DNA from: Spodoptera frugiperda | Taxonomy: Eukaryota > Arthropoda > Insecta > Lepidoptera > Noctuidae | Length of the DNA stretch: 64,000 nt | Assembly: GCF_023101765.2 (NCBI RefSeq) | Contig: NC_064239.1 | Span: 13,784,315-13,848,314 of the forward strand | Reading direction: 5' to 3' | In this document: piece after piece, positions 24,801 to 36,900 of the stretch | Numbering within the stretch: the stretch's first letter is position 1 | Layout: each line of letters starts with the position of its first letter | Position numbers and translations under genes: made by a program | The notes under the pieces: generated by a model | Told to the model about the DNA's origin: nothing | The model's input: the letters and a program-made list of their open reading frames with translations, nothing else | Database searches by the model: none

Positions 24801-26593
24801 AAGGAAATAATGTAGTAATCTTACTTATACTAGCATAAATGTTTGTATTTACAAGTTCATTACTGCTTTAATACAACATACTTTTTGAAATATTTTTCTT
24901 TTCTGGCAAAGTCTGGCATACATTTTGATACTCAGAATCCTGTATTTCATTACATTTTGAAAAATAGCATAATATTTTTTTTTACAATTCCTAATAAACT
25001 TTAAACATTAGTACTAACTTAAATACAACACGCAGTGCAACTTTTTTCTCCTTTTTTTGATACAAGAATAATTCTTCTTCGTTTGAAAATAAAGTAAATA
25101 TGCCCATAAATTCAATTTTTTCGCCATACTGAAAAATCACCATTTTCGTCTTATGCCTTTTTTCCACTGGGGGTACGATATGCACGCACGGGTTACGTAA
25201 CGTGCACATCTATCACGGCTCGGAAGGTTATCAGTATCACCAGTTTGACAGGCAGTGCTTTGAGCCGAGTCTGGCAACATTCTCAAACTGACAGCAGCAC
25301 AGCGCAGCGCACAAGCTGAACATGAACGACCATCCTCATCCATATAGTAATAGTAAGGTAGATATTTAACCAGGCATTTATGCAATAATAAATTAAAGCA
25401 GTTAATTCCGTGAGCGATCACCTGTATTTAAAACGGAACAAGAAATATATGCTAAGACAAATATAGGTTACCTATGTTACATTCCAAGACTTCTTTCTTT
25501 TTTACAAAAACCTTAATTTATCTACCTACTATGAAATACTAAAAAATAGGTACTAGGTAATAAATACACCTTACAGGAAAGTGGGTAGATGATATTGGTA
25601 TCTTGCTATTTGTACCATATACCTTCTACCTAATAGTAAACATTCCTACTACTGCTACTACAAGGTTAAAGTAGTTTTATCAGGTAGCAGCTTCACCTGT
25701 TCCAAACCATCAATCTGGCTTACACTACGGTAAACTGTGATGGCTACACGAATGACATGGACAAAATGAACAAAACAAAATATGAAATACTAAAACCTAT
25801 GTGGTTACCATCGTGAACATCATGATGTCATGAGTAAAGTACGTGTGTTAGCCGATCTATCATTTCTCCATACCGGTTGTTAAATAGTTAGCACGTACCT
25901 ACCTACCTACCTACCTGCCTGCCTAGCTAGCTGCGAGGCAGCGACTGTGTTGAGTAGACAATACGTATTGACACGTAAAACGGAATATTAAACCCTCTCT
26001 ACGTTTACAGAAACCGTGTAAATGATAGTACTGATCTACCTCTTCATAGACATCATCGTAATGTTTCAATTTACGCCGGATAACGTCGATAAAAGTTCAA
26101 GGTCGCCCGCCAAGGTCATCTCAGACATTAACAAAGAAATGGGTCTTTATCACACGGAACACCCGGCCATGCGCTAAATGGGTACCTACTGTTCGTGGCT
26201 GGTTGGCGGACCAGAATAATGTAAACTCGATAACTAGTTGTCAATCGGAGCCCCTTCCAGGCGCTTCTTTTCGGTAAATTCAATAGAAAATAAACAATGC
26301 GAGCCGCACCTGGGTGGGTCAGTATGCTAATAAGATTCTAATAATACTACAGATTACCATACACACAAGGTAACTACTCTACCTACATTGTATTTTGTTT
26401 TTATTCCATGACATTATCACCTGAGCGTTATCAAATACAGATTCCTTTTCGTGTGACGGATTGCAAAATCGATTTTCAATTATTCTAGAGTAACGTGTCA
26501 ACCGGCAGTTAGTGACGTTGAACCGGGAGTTATGTTGATGGAAGCAGGGAAACGAGAGGCGAGAGGCCGAGGGTGTAGTGGAGCAGTACTCAC
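21802..26593. other. Non-coding stretch between the Helitron and the 26.6-kb exons
   Basis: No gene can be supported. The stretch is AT-rich, especially 24450-25000. A GC-rich unique patch lies at 22760-22860. Bases 23270-23600 are open on both strands with codon-like composition and are noted as a finding. A TACC/TGCC microsatellite runs from about 25896 to 25925. If the 26.6-kb gene extends leftward, this is intron. Confidence 0.5.
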
Positions 26594-26651
26594 CGGGCTC
26601 GGCGCGCTCGGCCTCGTCGTCCGACTCGGTGCCGGAGTCCCGCTCCTCCAC
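26594..26651 (-). CDS. Second coding exon of an unidentified gene
   Basis: The acceptor is TTTGTTGCAG and the donor GTGAGT. The exon reads VEERDSGTESDDEAERAEP plus one base, a strongly acidic, Ser/Thr-containing segment. It starts in phase 0, compatible with the upstream exon, and ends in phase 1, compatible with the 51-bp exon at 4152-4202. The 144 bases between it and the upstream exon are also open, so a longer unspliced exon is possible. The acidic segment looks like a disordered N-terminal tail; no family is recognised. Confidence 0.45.
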
Positions 26652-26795
26652 CTGCAACAAACAAGCAGCCTCAGACAGGCGTGCGTGCAGCTCTGGGCGT
26701 GGGCCGGCCGCGGGATGTTCCGCTCCTTTGTTCTGCGGCGGCCATTTTCTGGTGGCGGAGTGACCTTCAGAGTCGTAAGCCGCGCCGACACCCAC

Positions 26796-26861
26796 CTTCT
26801 CGGAAACGCTCTCCTCATTCAACGAATGCGTTCGCAGCTTGTGAGTCAGGAATTTGAGCAT
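26796..26861 (-). CDS. First coding exon of an unidentified gene
   Basis: The exon begins at ATG and encodes 22 residues, MLKFLTHKLRTHSLNEESVS then EK, followed by the donor GTGGGT in phase 0. An upstream in-frame ATG at 26930 would add a Ser/Arg/Ala-rich extension. I prefer the internal Met because the sequence before it has the composition of a CpG-rich leader. The basic amphipathic start followed by an acidic exon is typical of alternative N-termini of large cytoplasmic proteins. The family is unknown. Later exons would lie at lower coordinates. Confidence 0.42.
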
Positions 26862-28979
26862 TATTGAGCGTCGTTCGCTCCGCTCGTCCGCGTCCGCACT
26901 CAGCGCTGCGGCCGGCTGCCCCCTGCGCACTGTGCTTGCACTAGCACCGCTGTCCGACTCACTCGCGAGATCTACGAGCCCTCACGCCTATGGGAAACGT
27001 TCCAAAAACATTTTAAACCTCAATAACATATCCGCATATCACTCGCACGCGTCCGCACCCGACCGTCTCCTTCGAACGCCGGACTACTACTAGTTTAGTT
27101 AGAGTAGCCTTGCGTACGACGCAGTCAGCTGAAGTGGGCCCGACTCATTAATACCGAAAGGGCCTAAGAGCGATCGCGTTAAATACTGCGGCCCGGAACG
27201 AAACTCGCGATTTATATCATAGATATAACCATCGGACGGAATTTAAATCGTTTCATGGCTTAAAATCTCGTTTAAATATAGCGTAAAACATTTTCGAGTG
27301 GCACTCCAAATGGACTCGCCCGGCAACCCATTGATGACAAAGAACCGGAACACGCAGAGATCGGACGCGATTGGACAAAACATTACAGAATAGGATCGAA
27401 ATTTAATGCAACATCTTGCGTCTCGCTCTGACGATCGCGGTAAGGGCACGCCGCGTGAGTGTGAGTGAGACGGACCATACACACACCAACAGTTATATAA
27501 TACTGGCCTGATAATAAATCGCTGATAAAAAGTTGCGCATGTTAGCACACTATGGACATTCTAGTCACACACTGGCAAGGCAAAATATTCACTGTACATG
27601 TTACAATGTTCAATGATTTCATTTTACTTGTGCTACCTTGTTTACCATTACTGTATTCTGTGACCAACCATAACTTACGATTAATATTAGGCTTACTAAG
27701 CGCACGAAGGTACATACACCTAATATTAACTTCTCTAGTAGGATTGCAAAGGAACCAAGTCTACACAATAATCTTTTAACATTAATTTTCCTTATTTAGA
27801 TTAAATTAGATTTGTTATTTTGCATTGATTTTTTATTCATAGAACTTCCTCGATAAAATATTAGTAGGAACTTTATACTTTCTCTAACAACAAGACATAA
27901 ACGATGGCGTTCGGCAAAGGTAGGAAGGAAGATAGTAGGTAATAGTACCAACACTGGAGTCTCATCCACTATAGTCTGTCGGAGCGCAGTGTGTATCGGG
28001 CGGCATCGCGGCGCAATGAATAGCGCGACGCCATGTCTGTTACCTGCTCCACGTCGCGCCGTCTCACTCGACACGAACCTCTCGCTCACACACCGCGCGA
28101 AATTTCAAATTATCATCTGCGAACCTTACTCAAGTACTAACAAATCATAATACTTGTTCTTTTAATACTTTTGTGATATTTTTATAATATCTTAGGCACT
28201 ATGTAACCTTTTCTCTTTATCAATGATGGTACAGAAAGTAGTAAGTGTTGTAAATAACCTATCGCAAACTTTAGAGTAGGTTTAAATAATATATGTAGTC
28301 ACAAAAATAGTTAAATTAACGTGCATACAAATGTCACTTAAATCGGTACTGTGAAAAATAAAAAAATATTTCATATATCTAATAATATCATGTAATATGC
28401 TTGCTTGTTGTTTTACATGATATGCAAAGAGAAAAGGGACTTATAATATTTTTTGATGATAAAGAAATAATTATATATTGAAATGAAAATAAGTTGCTAT
28501 ATTTATTAACAAGGGAAAGGATTTAACTCAAAATATAACAAACGTGGTGGTAAACTTTAATTGCTACGAGTCTACTCTGAACACCGTAACACCTGTGGAA
28601 GGATAAAAACAAAACAAGTGAAACAAATAAAGAAAATGGTGCAAAAAGTCAACATATTTATTTATTGCATCTGATTAACAATTCCGTTGCATCTCTTCAT
28701 GCACAAACAGACGCGACACTAGGTCACGGCAAACAAATGCAACTGAAACCACGTGGTTACCTTATACTATGAGGGAAGAGGGACATCTCACCAAATCACT
28801 ATCTATTCATCGATAACAGAATAACAATTGAACATGAAGCAATGCAGCGATTGAAGTCGTTGACGAGGTTATTCGACCAGTATCGCACAATGCTATTTAT
28901 GAATATGAACCCCAAACATGACTCGAAACTCGATAAGTTACGTTATGTGATCTAATGGTCGAAATTAACAATTGATCCT

Positions 28980-29056
28980 AATCCAAAATCTGTGGATCGA
29001 TCTCGATTTTTGATAAAAATCGCCATTCATCTGTATCGATCCATAGATTTCGGATT
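28980..29056. repeat. Imperfect inverted repeat (22-bp arms)
   Basis: Arms at 28980-29001 and 29035-29056 match at about 20 of 22 positions. An inner CGATTTTT/AAAAATCG stem lies in the loop. It may be a small MITE or a regulatory hairpin. No TSD was found. Confidence 0.5.
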
Positions 29057-29514
29057 GACATTGACTTCGCATTGACACAACCGTTAAACATAATTTAATA
29101 TGTCTTACAATATATATATATCCTTATGAATTTGCTTCGTTTTCTACTATATCGATAATAGAGAGTGAATTGGATAGTCCCAGGGAAGTAGAGAGGTACA
29201 GGGGTATACAAACAATATAACGACACAGACAACAACTTGACAACAATACCTACATTTACACTATACATACAATATATATATACACAATATTATTTAGCAG
29301 GCATCTAACATTTCCCGGCATACATTAGTATTTCATACTTAACCGGCAAGATCGATATTGTACCAAAATAATCACAATGTATCATCTAAGCTATGAAATT
29401 AGATTATCCTTATACATGTCATAATATCATAAAATGTTTTCCATGAAGGAAAATGTTGATTAAAATCACGCGCTGTATTCATTACACATGTGTTGGGTTT
29501 GAACCAGACCTACT

Positions 29515-29660
29515 GAAGGACAGGCTTCTTCTAATCAGTTGGAAACCGTACTGCGATCCCCGAGCCGCCTGCCAAGCTCGGTGATTATGGCAGCTCCCTT
29601 TAAGGGAGAGACCTTTGTTCAGCAATAGTAGTCTTTTGACGACGATGATATCACAAAACC
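29515..29660 (+). mobile_element. 3' tail of an RTE-like LINE
   Basis: The stretch reads GCAGCTCCCTTTAAGGGAGA, then GACCTTTGTTCAGCAATAG, and ends in a GACGACGATGAT run. This matches the 3' end typical of lepidopteran RTE elements, which finish in short TGA-type repeats. Only the tail is present, consistent with 5' truncation. The assignment is from memory of the family. Confidence 0.55.
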
Positions 29661-30887
29661 AGTGACAACATAATATAGCAAGTTCAGTACCACGCATTTT
29701 AAATAAGTAGGTCTGGTGACATTTCTTTTGTCTCACATTAAAATACAGGTAGCAAACAAAAAGCGTTAATATTTTTTAATAACACCAATTCTAAAATTGG
29801 TTTTATGTTACAGAACATTATTGTTTTATTATACTACCAATCCTTTTTGGCTAACTCCACCAAATTTGGGAGATTTCATAGCTGTGATGTCACAATGGTG
29901 GAGGTTAGATTATTCTATTGTTGTGTATGAAATGTATAGTACCTACCAATATTATAACAGTAATATGAAACATGTATTATTTAAAAATAACATTACAAGT
30001 ATTACATTATATACTTATGTACTTAATAGCAGCCATTTTAGTATAAGTACTGTGTATTATTTACTTACGTATATATCTACATAGTATTATATCGTATAGT
30101 AGTGTACTTCTGTTACATGTAGCAACGTGTTTCATTTCTCCAGTAAACGTACGAGATCATTTTTGTCGCAAGACATTAGAGAGATTTATATTTCAATTAC
30201 ATATAGTATGTCTATGTAGGTACACAATAACAATATATTCAGTATATGAGATATAAAACACGAAATAATATTTTTCTTCAGCGTAAAGTGGATTTATAAT
30301 AAGTAATCTCTAACGAATAATTTACATCGCTATTTTGTAACCTAGGTAGATATTTTCTTTATTGAAGCATATTATAACAATATGATGAGATTCGACGCAT
30401 GGCGCCTATACGTTGCCCACGGTATGTCATGGAAGCACTATATAGCTCTACATTAATATTTACAATATCACGTACAAGTTACACGTTACGCACTAATCCT
30501 AGTTATATTCAGTAGAATCTCGCAATTTATATAAAACGACTAGAACGTATCGTTCTATAAATGCCATCGGTTGGGAGAAGTGAAGTGGTGTCATCCTTTG
30601 ATCACCGCCGTCCGCTATAGATGACAAACAAATATTGTGTCAATCGGCCACTGTCAGCTATAATCGACAAAAATGTCGTTTTACAAGCTTTTATTATTGT
30701 ATACAGTATATCTGTGAAGTGGAATCTTACAACTAAATTTTGAAGCAGATATTTTGAACCGATTGATATGAAACTTCGTATACACGTTTAGTTTGCATAA
30801 CCATAAATGCTCAGTCGTTGCAATTAGCACTACTCAAATCAGATGATCTAGCTTGTTGCGAGAATAATGTGTACCTGAGTAACTCTA

Positions 30888-30893
30888 TTTATT
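30888..30893 (-). terminator. Polyadenylation signal of the SEFIR gene
   Basis: TTTATT on the plus strand reads AATAAA on the minus strand, about 90 bases after the stop codon at 30984. Confidence 0.5.
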
Positions 30894-30983
30894 TTGTTTG
30901 TTATCTATAGCTAACTGTGGGTGCTTAAAGGGTAAAGAAATGAACGTGTGGATAGAACATGGTCGGAGATGGCGAGCAGTGGG

Positions 30984-33900
30984 TTACGCGTCGGGCTGCA
31001 GTAGTATGAGTTCCTCGTGCAAGTAGTCGGGGTGCAGCGTGGCGTGCTGCAGCATGGCGGCCGCGGCCTGCTGCAGCCGCGCCAGCGTCGCCGCGCGCAC
31101 CGCCCCGCCCGGGGGGGACTCAGTGGTCGCCTGCGGGCCCGCGGTGAGGGGCGGCCCGCCGAGGTCGGCCACGAGCACGCGCGCCGCCTCGGGTAGTACG
31201 TAGCGGCGGTAGGGGACCACGCTCGGCAGGATGTCCGTCTCCAGCCCCGACACACTGACGTACAAACACATATCAATCACACACCGATATTCACAAGTTT
31301 TAGCAAATAATAGTCTCTACATATAAAGTATTATATTATACACGCTGTGTTCAAAAAGTATCGCGAATTTTGAATTTTCGCGGGTTACGTGAAAATAAAT
31401 ATATTCGAATTTCGTTTTTTTGTAGGTACATAATTGTCCCTCACTTATGCTGACAATTTCGGTAATTTCGAACGTTCAGTTAATTGTTCACAACTGCTTT
31501 GCTGGCTCATGTCTCTCTCGATCGGCTTCGATTTTTGCCTATTTAAATAAATAGAACAAAGAATTTTGTGTAAAAAACGTAATTAAATGCGCGGATGCAT
31601 TGTGAATGTTTACTGTGGCATACGGAGAAGCTACTTTGGACAAAAGCAACGTTTATCGGTAGTGCAAAACGTTTTCAGAAGACCGAGAAGATGTGAACGA
31701 CGACGAGCGTGTCGGCCCGAGCACTTCAATAGCAGACGAAGAAGAGACGAGACGAATAAAATGCTGAAGTGAAGGAAATGGTGATAGCCAACAGTCCATT
31801 CACCGTTAGAGAAAATGCCGAGGACGTAGGCATATCGATTGGCTTGTGCCATTAGATTTTAATCGATTATTTGGGCATGAGACGGGTCGCCGCAGAATTG
31901 ATGACGACTTCTTGGCCAAAACCAACACACTAATGATACCGCATCCAGCCTGTGACTTTTTGCTGTTTCCGAATCTAAATAGGCACATGAAAGGACGACG
32001 CTACGCCACGATTGACGAGACAATGACGGGCATCGAAGGAGGAGCTGAACAAGATACAATTTTTTTTTTATAAAAATTCGCGATACTTTTTGGTCGAAGT
32101 TATTTTCGACGAAACGTTGTAATATCAAAAAAGGGAGAACCAATTTATTCTAATTCTTTAATGGTTTGTAATTTAAGAGAAGATTTGACCAGTATATACT
32201 TTTCCGGAGTCTCGCTTGATACACGCCAATTAAGGGTCTCAGCACACATATGGGATCGGAAAGGGATCGTCACCGTATCGCCTCGAGCCGTTCAGAATGG
32301 TTTGTATTAAACTCCCTACTGCAACGCACATAGAGAATACAATCCCGGGATCCCGAATCTCGGGATCCCGGGATCCCGGCCGTTTTCTTGTCCCGAAAAT
32401 CCCGGGACTGTACTTGGCTAATCTCGGGATTTTTAGTAGTTGTTTTTGAACGAAGTGATGATTTAACTGGTGTGTTGAATTATTTACAAAATCCACGAAA
32501 AGATGATGAAGATCAGTTACTATCGGATTTGGAATGGCAAGACTTATTTCCAGTTCCTACACAGGCTTTAGTGAGGAAGCAAATAAAGAGTATTATTAAA
32601 AGACTTCATAGTCGAGATGACACGGAAGAAGAAGAAATGTCAGGATCACAAATAGATGATGAGCTACAGCAAGGAATCCCCCAACCCCAATTGACATTAA
32701 AGGAAAAGTTACAGCTGGAAATTGATAAGAGTATGAATTCCCCAGATCCTAAAGTACAAATACAAAATGAATCAGGGTTGGCAAATAGTATTAGACGTGA
32801 AATGAGCCTGTTCGAAAATGGAGGAACTCGTGGATATCACTTAGAAATAGCAAATAAATATCTAATGTCTATTCCTCCAACCAGCGTAGAACCTGAGCGA
32901 GCGTTTTCAGCTGCTGCTTATATTGGCAATAAACTACGAAGCAGGCTTGGAAGTGAAACGTTGGATGCTTTGATATTCCTGCGATTGTATTTTCGAAATT
33001 CTAATTAGTTTTGTTGTGTTGTCTTTTAAATTTCTTGCAAAAGAATTTTGATTGTTTTGTGAATTTTCGTTTCGTACTGTATTGTGTTGTGATGTGATCT
33101 ATATTGTGCAACGATATTAAAATCATTTTTTTTAAATAACTCAAGTTCTGTTTTCATTTGAGCCCAATTAGAAACCACAAAGTCTAATCCCGGGATAGCC
33201 CCGGGATCCCGGGATTACACATTTAAAATCCCGTAATCCCGGGATTGAAAAACATGCTCGGGATTGTATTCTCTAAACGCACACTAATCGGAATAATAAC
33301 GTAATCGCCTCGCCTCGGAACAGGCTCCGAACTTGAATTCCCGCGCTTACGGCTCATCGTCCCCGCGCTTACGTTTCTCCGTCCCCGCGCTTACGTCTCT
33401 CCGTACCGACTAACTATCGTGTTAGTCTAGTCGGTGTCGCCTAGCCGTAGCCGAGTTGACGTACAGGCGCTGCTGATACGCTTTCGTTACGTGCATACGG
33501 TAGGTTGACGCCTGGTTGACAGCGAGGCGAAAGGCGTTACGGTTACGATCCCTTTCCGATCCCATATGTGTGCTGAGACCTTAAATCGCGACATTGACTA
33601 ATAAATGCCAGGACCTTACCAAGCACGGAGGTTGTGATAGCCTTTCAGGCGGAATAACCGGGATGCGGATTGACGCGAGATGCAATGTATTGTATCTATT
33701 GGTTAAGTGGCTATCTACCGATGGCCACAGTAGTGTACAGAAGCTATAAAGTAGTAAAAGACGGAGTGTACGTACGTGGCGAGGTAGTACTTGTGGTAGT
33801 GGTGGTGGGAGTGCGGCGAGTCGGCGATGAGTCGCAGCGCCGCAGCTAGTAGGTCGTCGCCCGGCGCCGGCGACCGGTACATCACGCTCGCGCCCAGCGC

Positions 33901-36900
33901 CGCGCCGCGGACTGCCCATACAACCATACATAATAAATAATTATACACATGTCATCGGAAAATAACAAGATCCGTAAGTTTATCAATTTACTAGGAAGTT
34001 TATAAACTTTCGTAGGATTCTAAGGAGATAAATTGTAATATTTACGTCCACATTTTCGTAAATTGATAAACTTACTGAACTCACTCGTAAAATAATAAGT
34101 AAGCAGTAACCAAACGCTACGTGCGATCTGGGGCTTTAGTCTGCTATTACAATTGAGTCAGACAGAATGGTCGATTATTGAGCAGTGCGAGAGGGACGAA
34201 GCTATGTACGTTGTATAGTTTTTGATAAATAAATAGTGCATCTAACATTGTGTATTTAGTGAGAAATTGAAACAATGGAGTGGTACTTACGCGTGAGTCC
34301 CCGCTGGTCTTGCTGCAACCTGAGGTCGTAGAGCGCGGTGAGCGCGGGCCCCTGCAGCAGCAGCACGCGGCGGGCGCCGGCCAGCGCGGCCCGCAGCCAC
34401 GCGCCCGGCGCCGCGCCCAGCGCGCTCACCACCTCCGGCCTGAACAGGTCGTACACCTGCAACACACCCCCACACGTCACTCTCCAACCGTACACACACA
34501 TTCTATTATATACCACAGACTATACTATCAAAACCATGCTGTAAAAAAGCCCAAGTCTCTCTCCCTCTCTATAATATCAAGTCGATTATTTTGCATCGCA
34601 AGAAAACACATTGACATTTCTCGTATTATATTGTTTAGTCTATTTCATGTTTACGAATTTCTATGATCTATTGCATGATTACGTACGTAAAATATGGATT
34701 TCAAAGGTGTAGGTACTAAACACTAGGTGTATTCTAAATAAAATTTGAAGCTTCTATATCTCCCAGAAGTGCCTTATACTTTTGATGATCTGTCAGTCAG
34801 CCATTGACAAAATTTCGAAACTTAGACATGTTATAATTCTTAAACTAAATAGTTCAAAATGAATGAAAATTGAAATATACCATATTTGTACAATGCCTGC
34901 TTAGTATCTGAAAATTTAAACTTCTTATTTTATCCACAAACAAGTTATAGGCGATCGAAATTAGTCTGAATGGCTTCGAGAAAAGGACGGTCGTGCTGTT
35001 TATTATTTGCTCGACTTGGCGGGGGCACTACCGTGCTCCCAGATTCACACGTATTTTTACATATAAAACTGAACTTATGTCCGTCAGCGAAACTCATATC
35101 ATAAGCATCAGCATCTGTAAATAATTGTAATTTAATACAATCACTTTCAAACTCCACTGGGTTCAATATTTGCTGTAACGCAAGTTACGAAGTTACAACA
35201 TTTTGAGAACAGACACAGGTCACATTAGGGCTTTTGTTTTGTGACGAGTGTACACATGTTTACTTACATAGTTACATATACCTACATTACCAAAAATAGA
35301 TAAAAGCCAGTTGAGCAACATGTAAATATTGCTTAACCTATTAAGTGATTTTTACTTATTTTATACCTATCTTATTACTTAGATTCATTGACTTAAGACC
35401 TTTGACAGTTGAACAACAAATGCTAAGCAGGTGTTGTTGCACCAAGGGTTACTGTCCGTAGGTACTTACTAATAAATTATACCTATCTGCATTCTGATAA
35501 ACGCCAGGATGATCACTAACAGGAAAAAGAAATATATTTTTAGATATTTTACAAGAGGAAAATATTTATTATAACAACTAACAAGATTTTTAAATATATT
35601 GCAACATTGAATCACAAGTAAATAGGTATGCTGGACTGAAATAACAATTTACCGTAGGCACTATTAGCTCCCGCAGCTGAAACTAGGTATACGTACTATA
35701 ACGGTACACAATGACACATACGGGCAATAGTCGACTGCAGATTACAGACTGGTATCGATTGTATCGAGTTATACAGAGATACCTTGGCTGGTTTGACTGT
35801 TTCCAAACTGCTTCAGAGGGAGGATTAGGTTAATCGAGAGCGATTTTTCAGAAAGACGTCCTATCTATACTGGGTTAGGGAGCAGATAGTAAAGTTCCCA
35901 ACCAACCAACAACAACAGTTGGCCAGACAGCCCGCTAGGCACGATCATCTCTCCTGGTCGGAGGATCCTCCTTTTCTTAAGGAACTTTACTCTCTATTTC
36001 CTAAAGAAAATATAAATTAAGAGACATCTACATACACTCCATTAAAAATGACAATAGATATTTAAAAACTATTTATGGATTCAGATTGTGACTTTGTTTA
36101 CTTTAGTGGAATGACAAAAATGGCGTCTGCATAAGTAGCTGGTTTTTTAACGCTTTTGCTCTTAATGCCACCTTTATACCTACGGAATAGAAGTTAAAAT
36201 CGGTTGAATGTCTAATATGAACGCGAATAGCGTACAGGTTGACGTACACTTAGCGCTAGCTATACTTGGCAGGCCATCCATTTAGGTGGACCGACGACGT
36301 CGTCAGAGTCGCGGGTACCAGTTGTATGCAAGTGGTTTTCTGTAAACAGAGGCTTCCTGTGCAGTAGTAGATGACAGTCAAGTTACCTTGGCTCCAGTGG
36401 ATTCTGTGATGAGGTCCTTGAGTGCGTCGACGACTTGTTGCCCGAGGTCTCCCTCGCGCGCGTACAGCAGCAGAATGTCGCGCGAGTCGGGCGCCAGCGC
36501 CGCGGGCGCCGCCGGCGGGTCCGTCTCACTGAAGCTGCAACACACATACTCTTACTGCAACATACTACATATTGTAAACACTACTTATATTCGGTAACTA
36601 GCGGACCCATCTTTGTTAATTATTATTTTTCTTACATAAGAATATTTTTTTAACTACATAATATGTATAACAAACTCAAAAACAAGAATTAGAAAATTTG
36701 GTTTAGCTGTTTTTGAGATTAGCAACGCATTCTACGATTCATCTTTTATATTTCCGCCCAGTAACGTTCCTCTGGCTTCTATGACAACAGCAGCCGTGAT
36801 AAGTTTGACTTCGTTGCAAATCGTCATAGGTACACAAATATTTATTTCAATAATACTGCCAGCTATGTCGTCGCGTTAAAATAAATAGTTTGTGATCACC

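Larger units (their letters stand above)
26560..26990 (-). promoter_or_regulatory. CpG-rich promoter region
   Basis: This is a dense CpG cluster in an AT-rich setting, covering the two 5' exons and about 130 bases upstream of the proposed ATG. No TATA box stands out, so a dispersed-type promoter firing to the left is likely. A further CpG-rich patch at 27150-27460 could be an extension or an alternative start. Confidence 0.4.
26991..30887. other. Intergenic stretch, mostly featureless
   Basis: No exon is supported. It contains an imperfect hairpin at 28980-29056 and an RTE-like LINE tail at 29515-29660, both listed separately. It is AT-rich otherwise. The right edge meets the polyadenylation signal of the SEFIR gene. 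Confidence 0.5.
32234..33580. mobile_element. TTAA-flanked MITE containing a nested hAT copy
   Basis: Terminal inverted repeats of about 50 bp start GG(G)TCTCAGCACACATATG and continue through GGGATCGGAAAGGGATCGT. Both ends are flanked by TTAA (32230-32233 and 33581-33584), the target site of piggyBac-type elements. Without the nested hAT the element is about 400 bp and has no coding capacity. The arms differ at only a few positions, so it is fairly young. A 22-bp tandem repeat lies in its right half. Confidence 0.7.

Noticed and set aside
34280..34666. 128-codon plus-strand ORF
   Set aside because: It is the antisense shadow of a GC-rich SEFIR exon.
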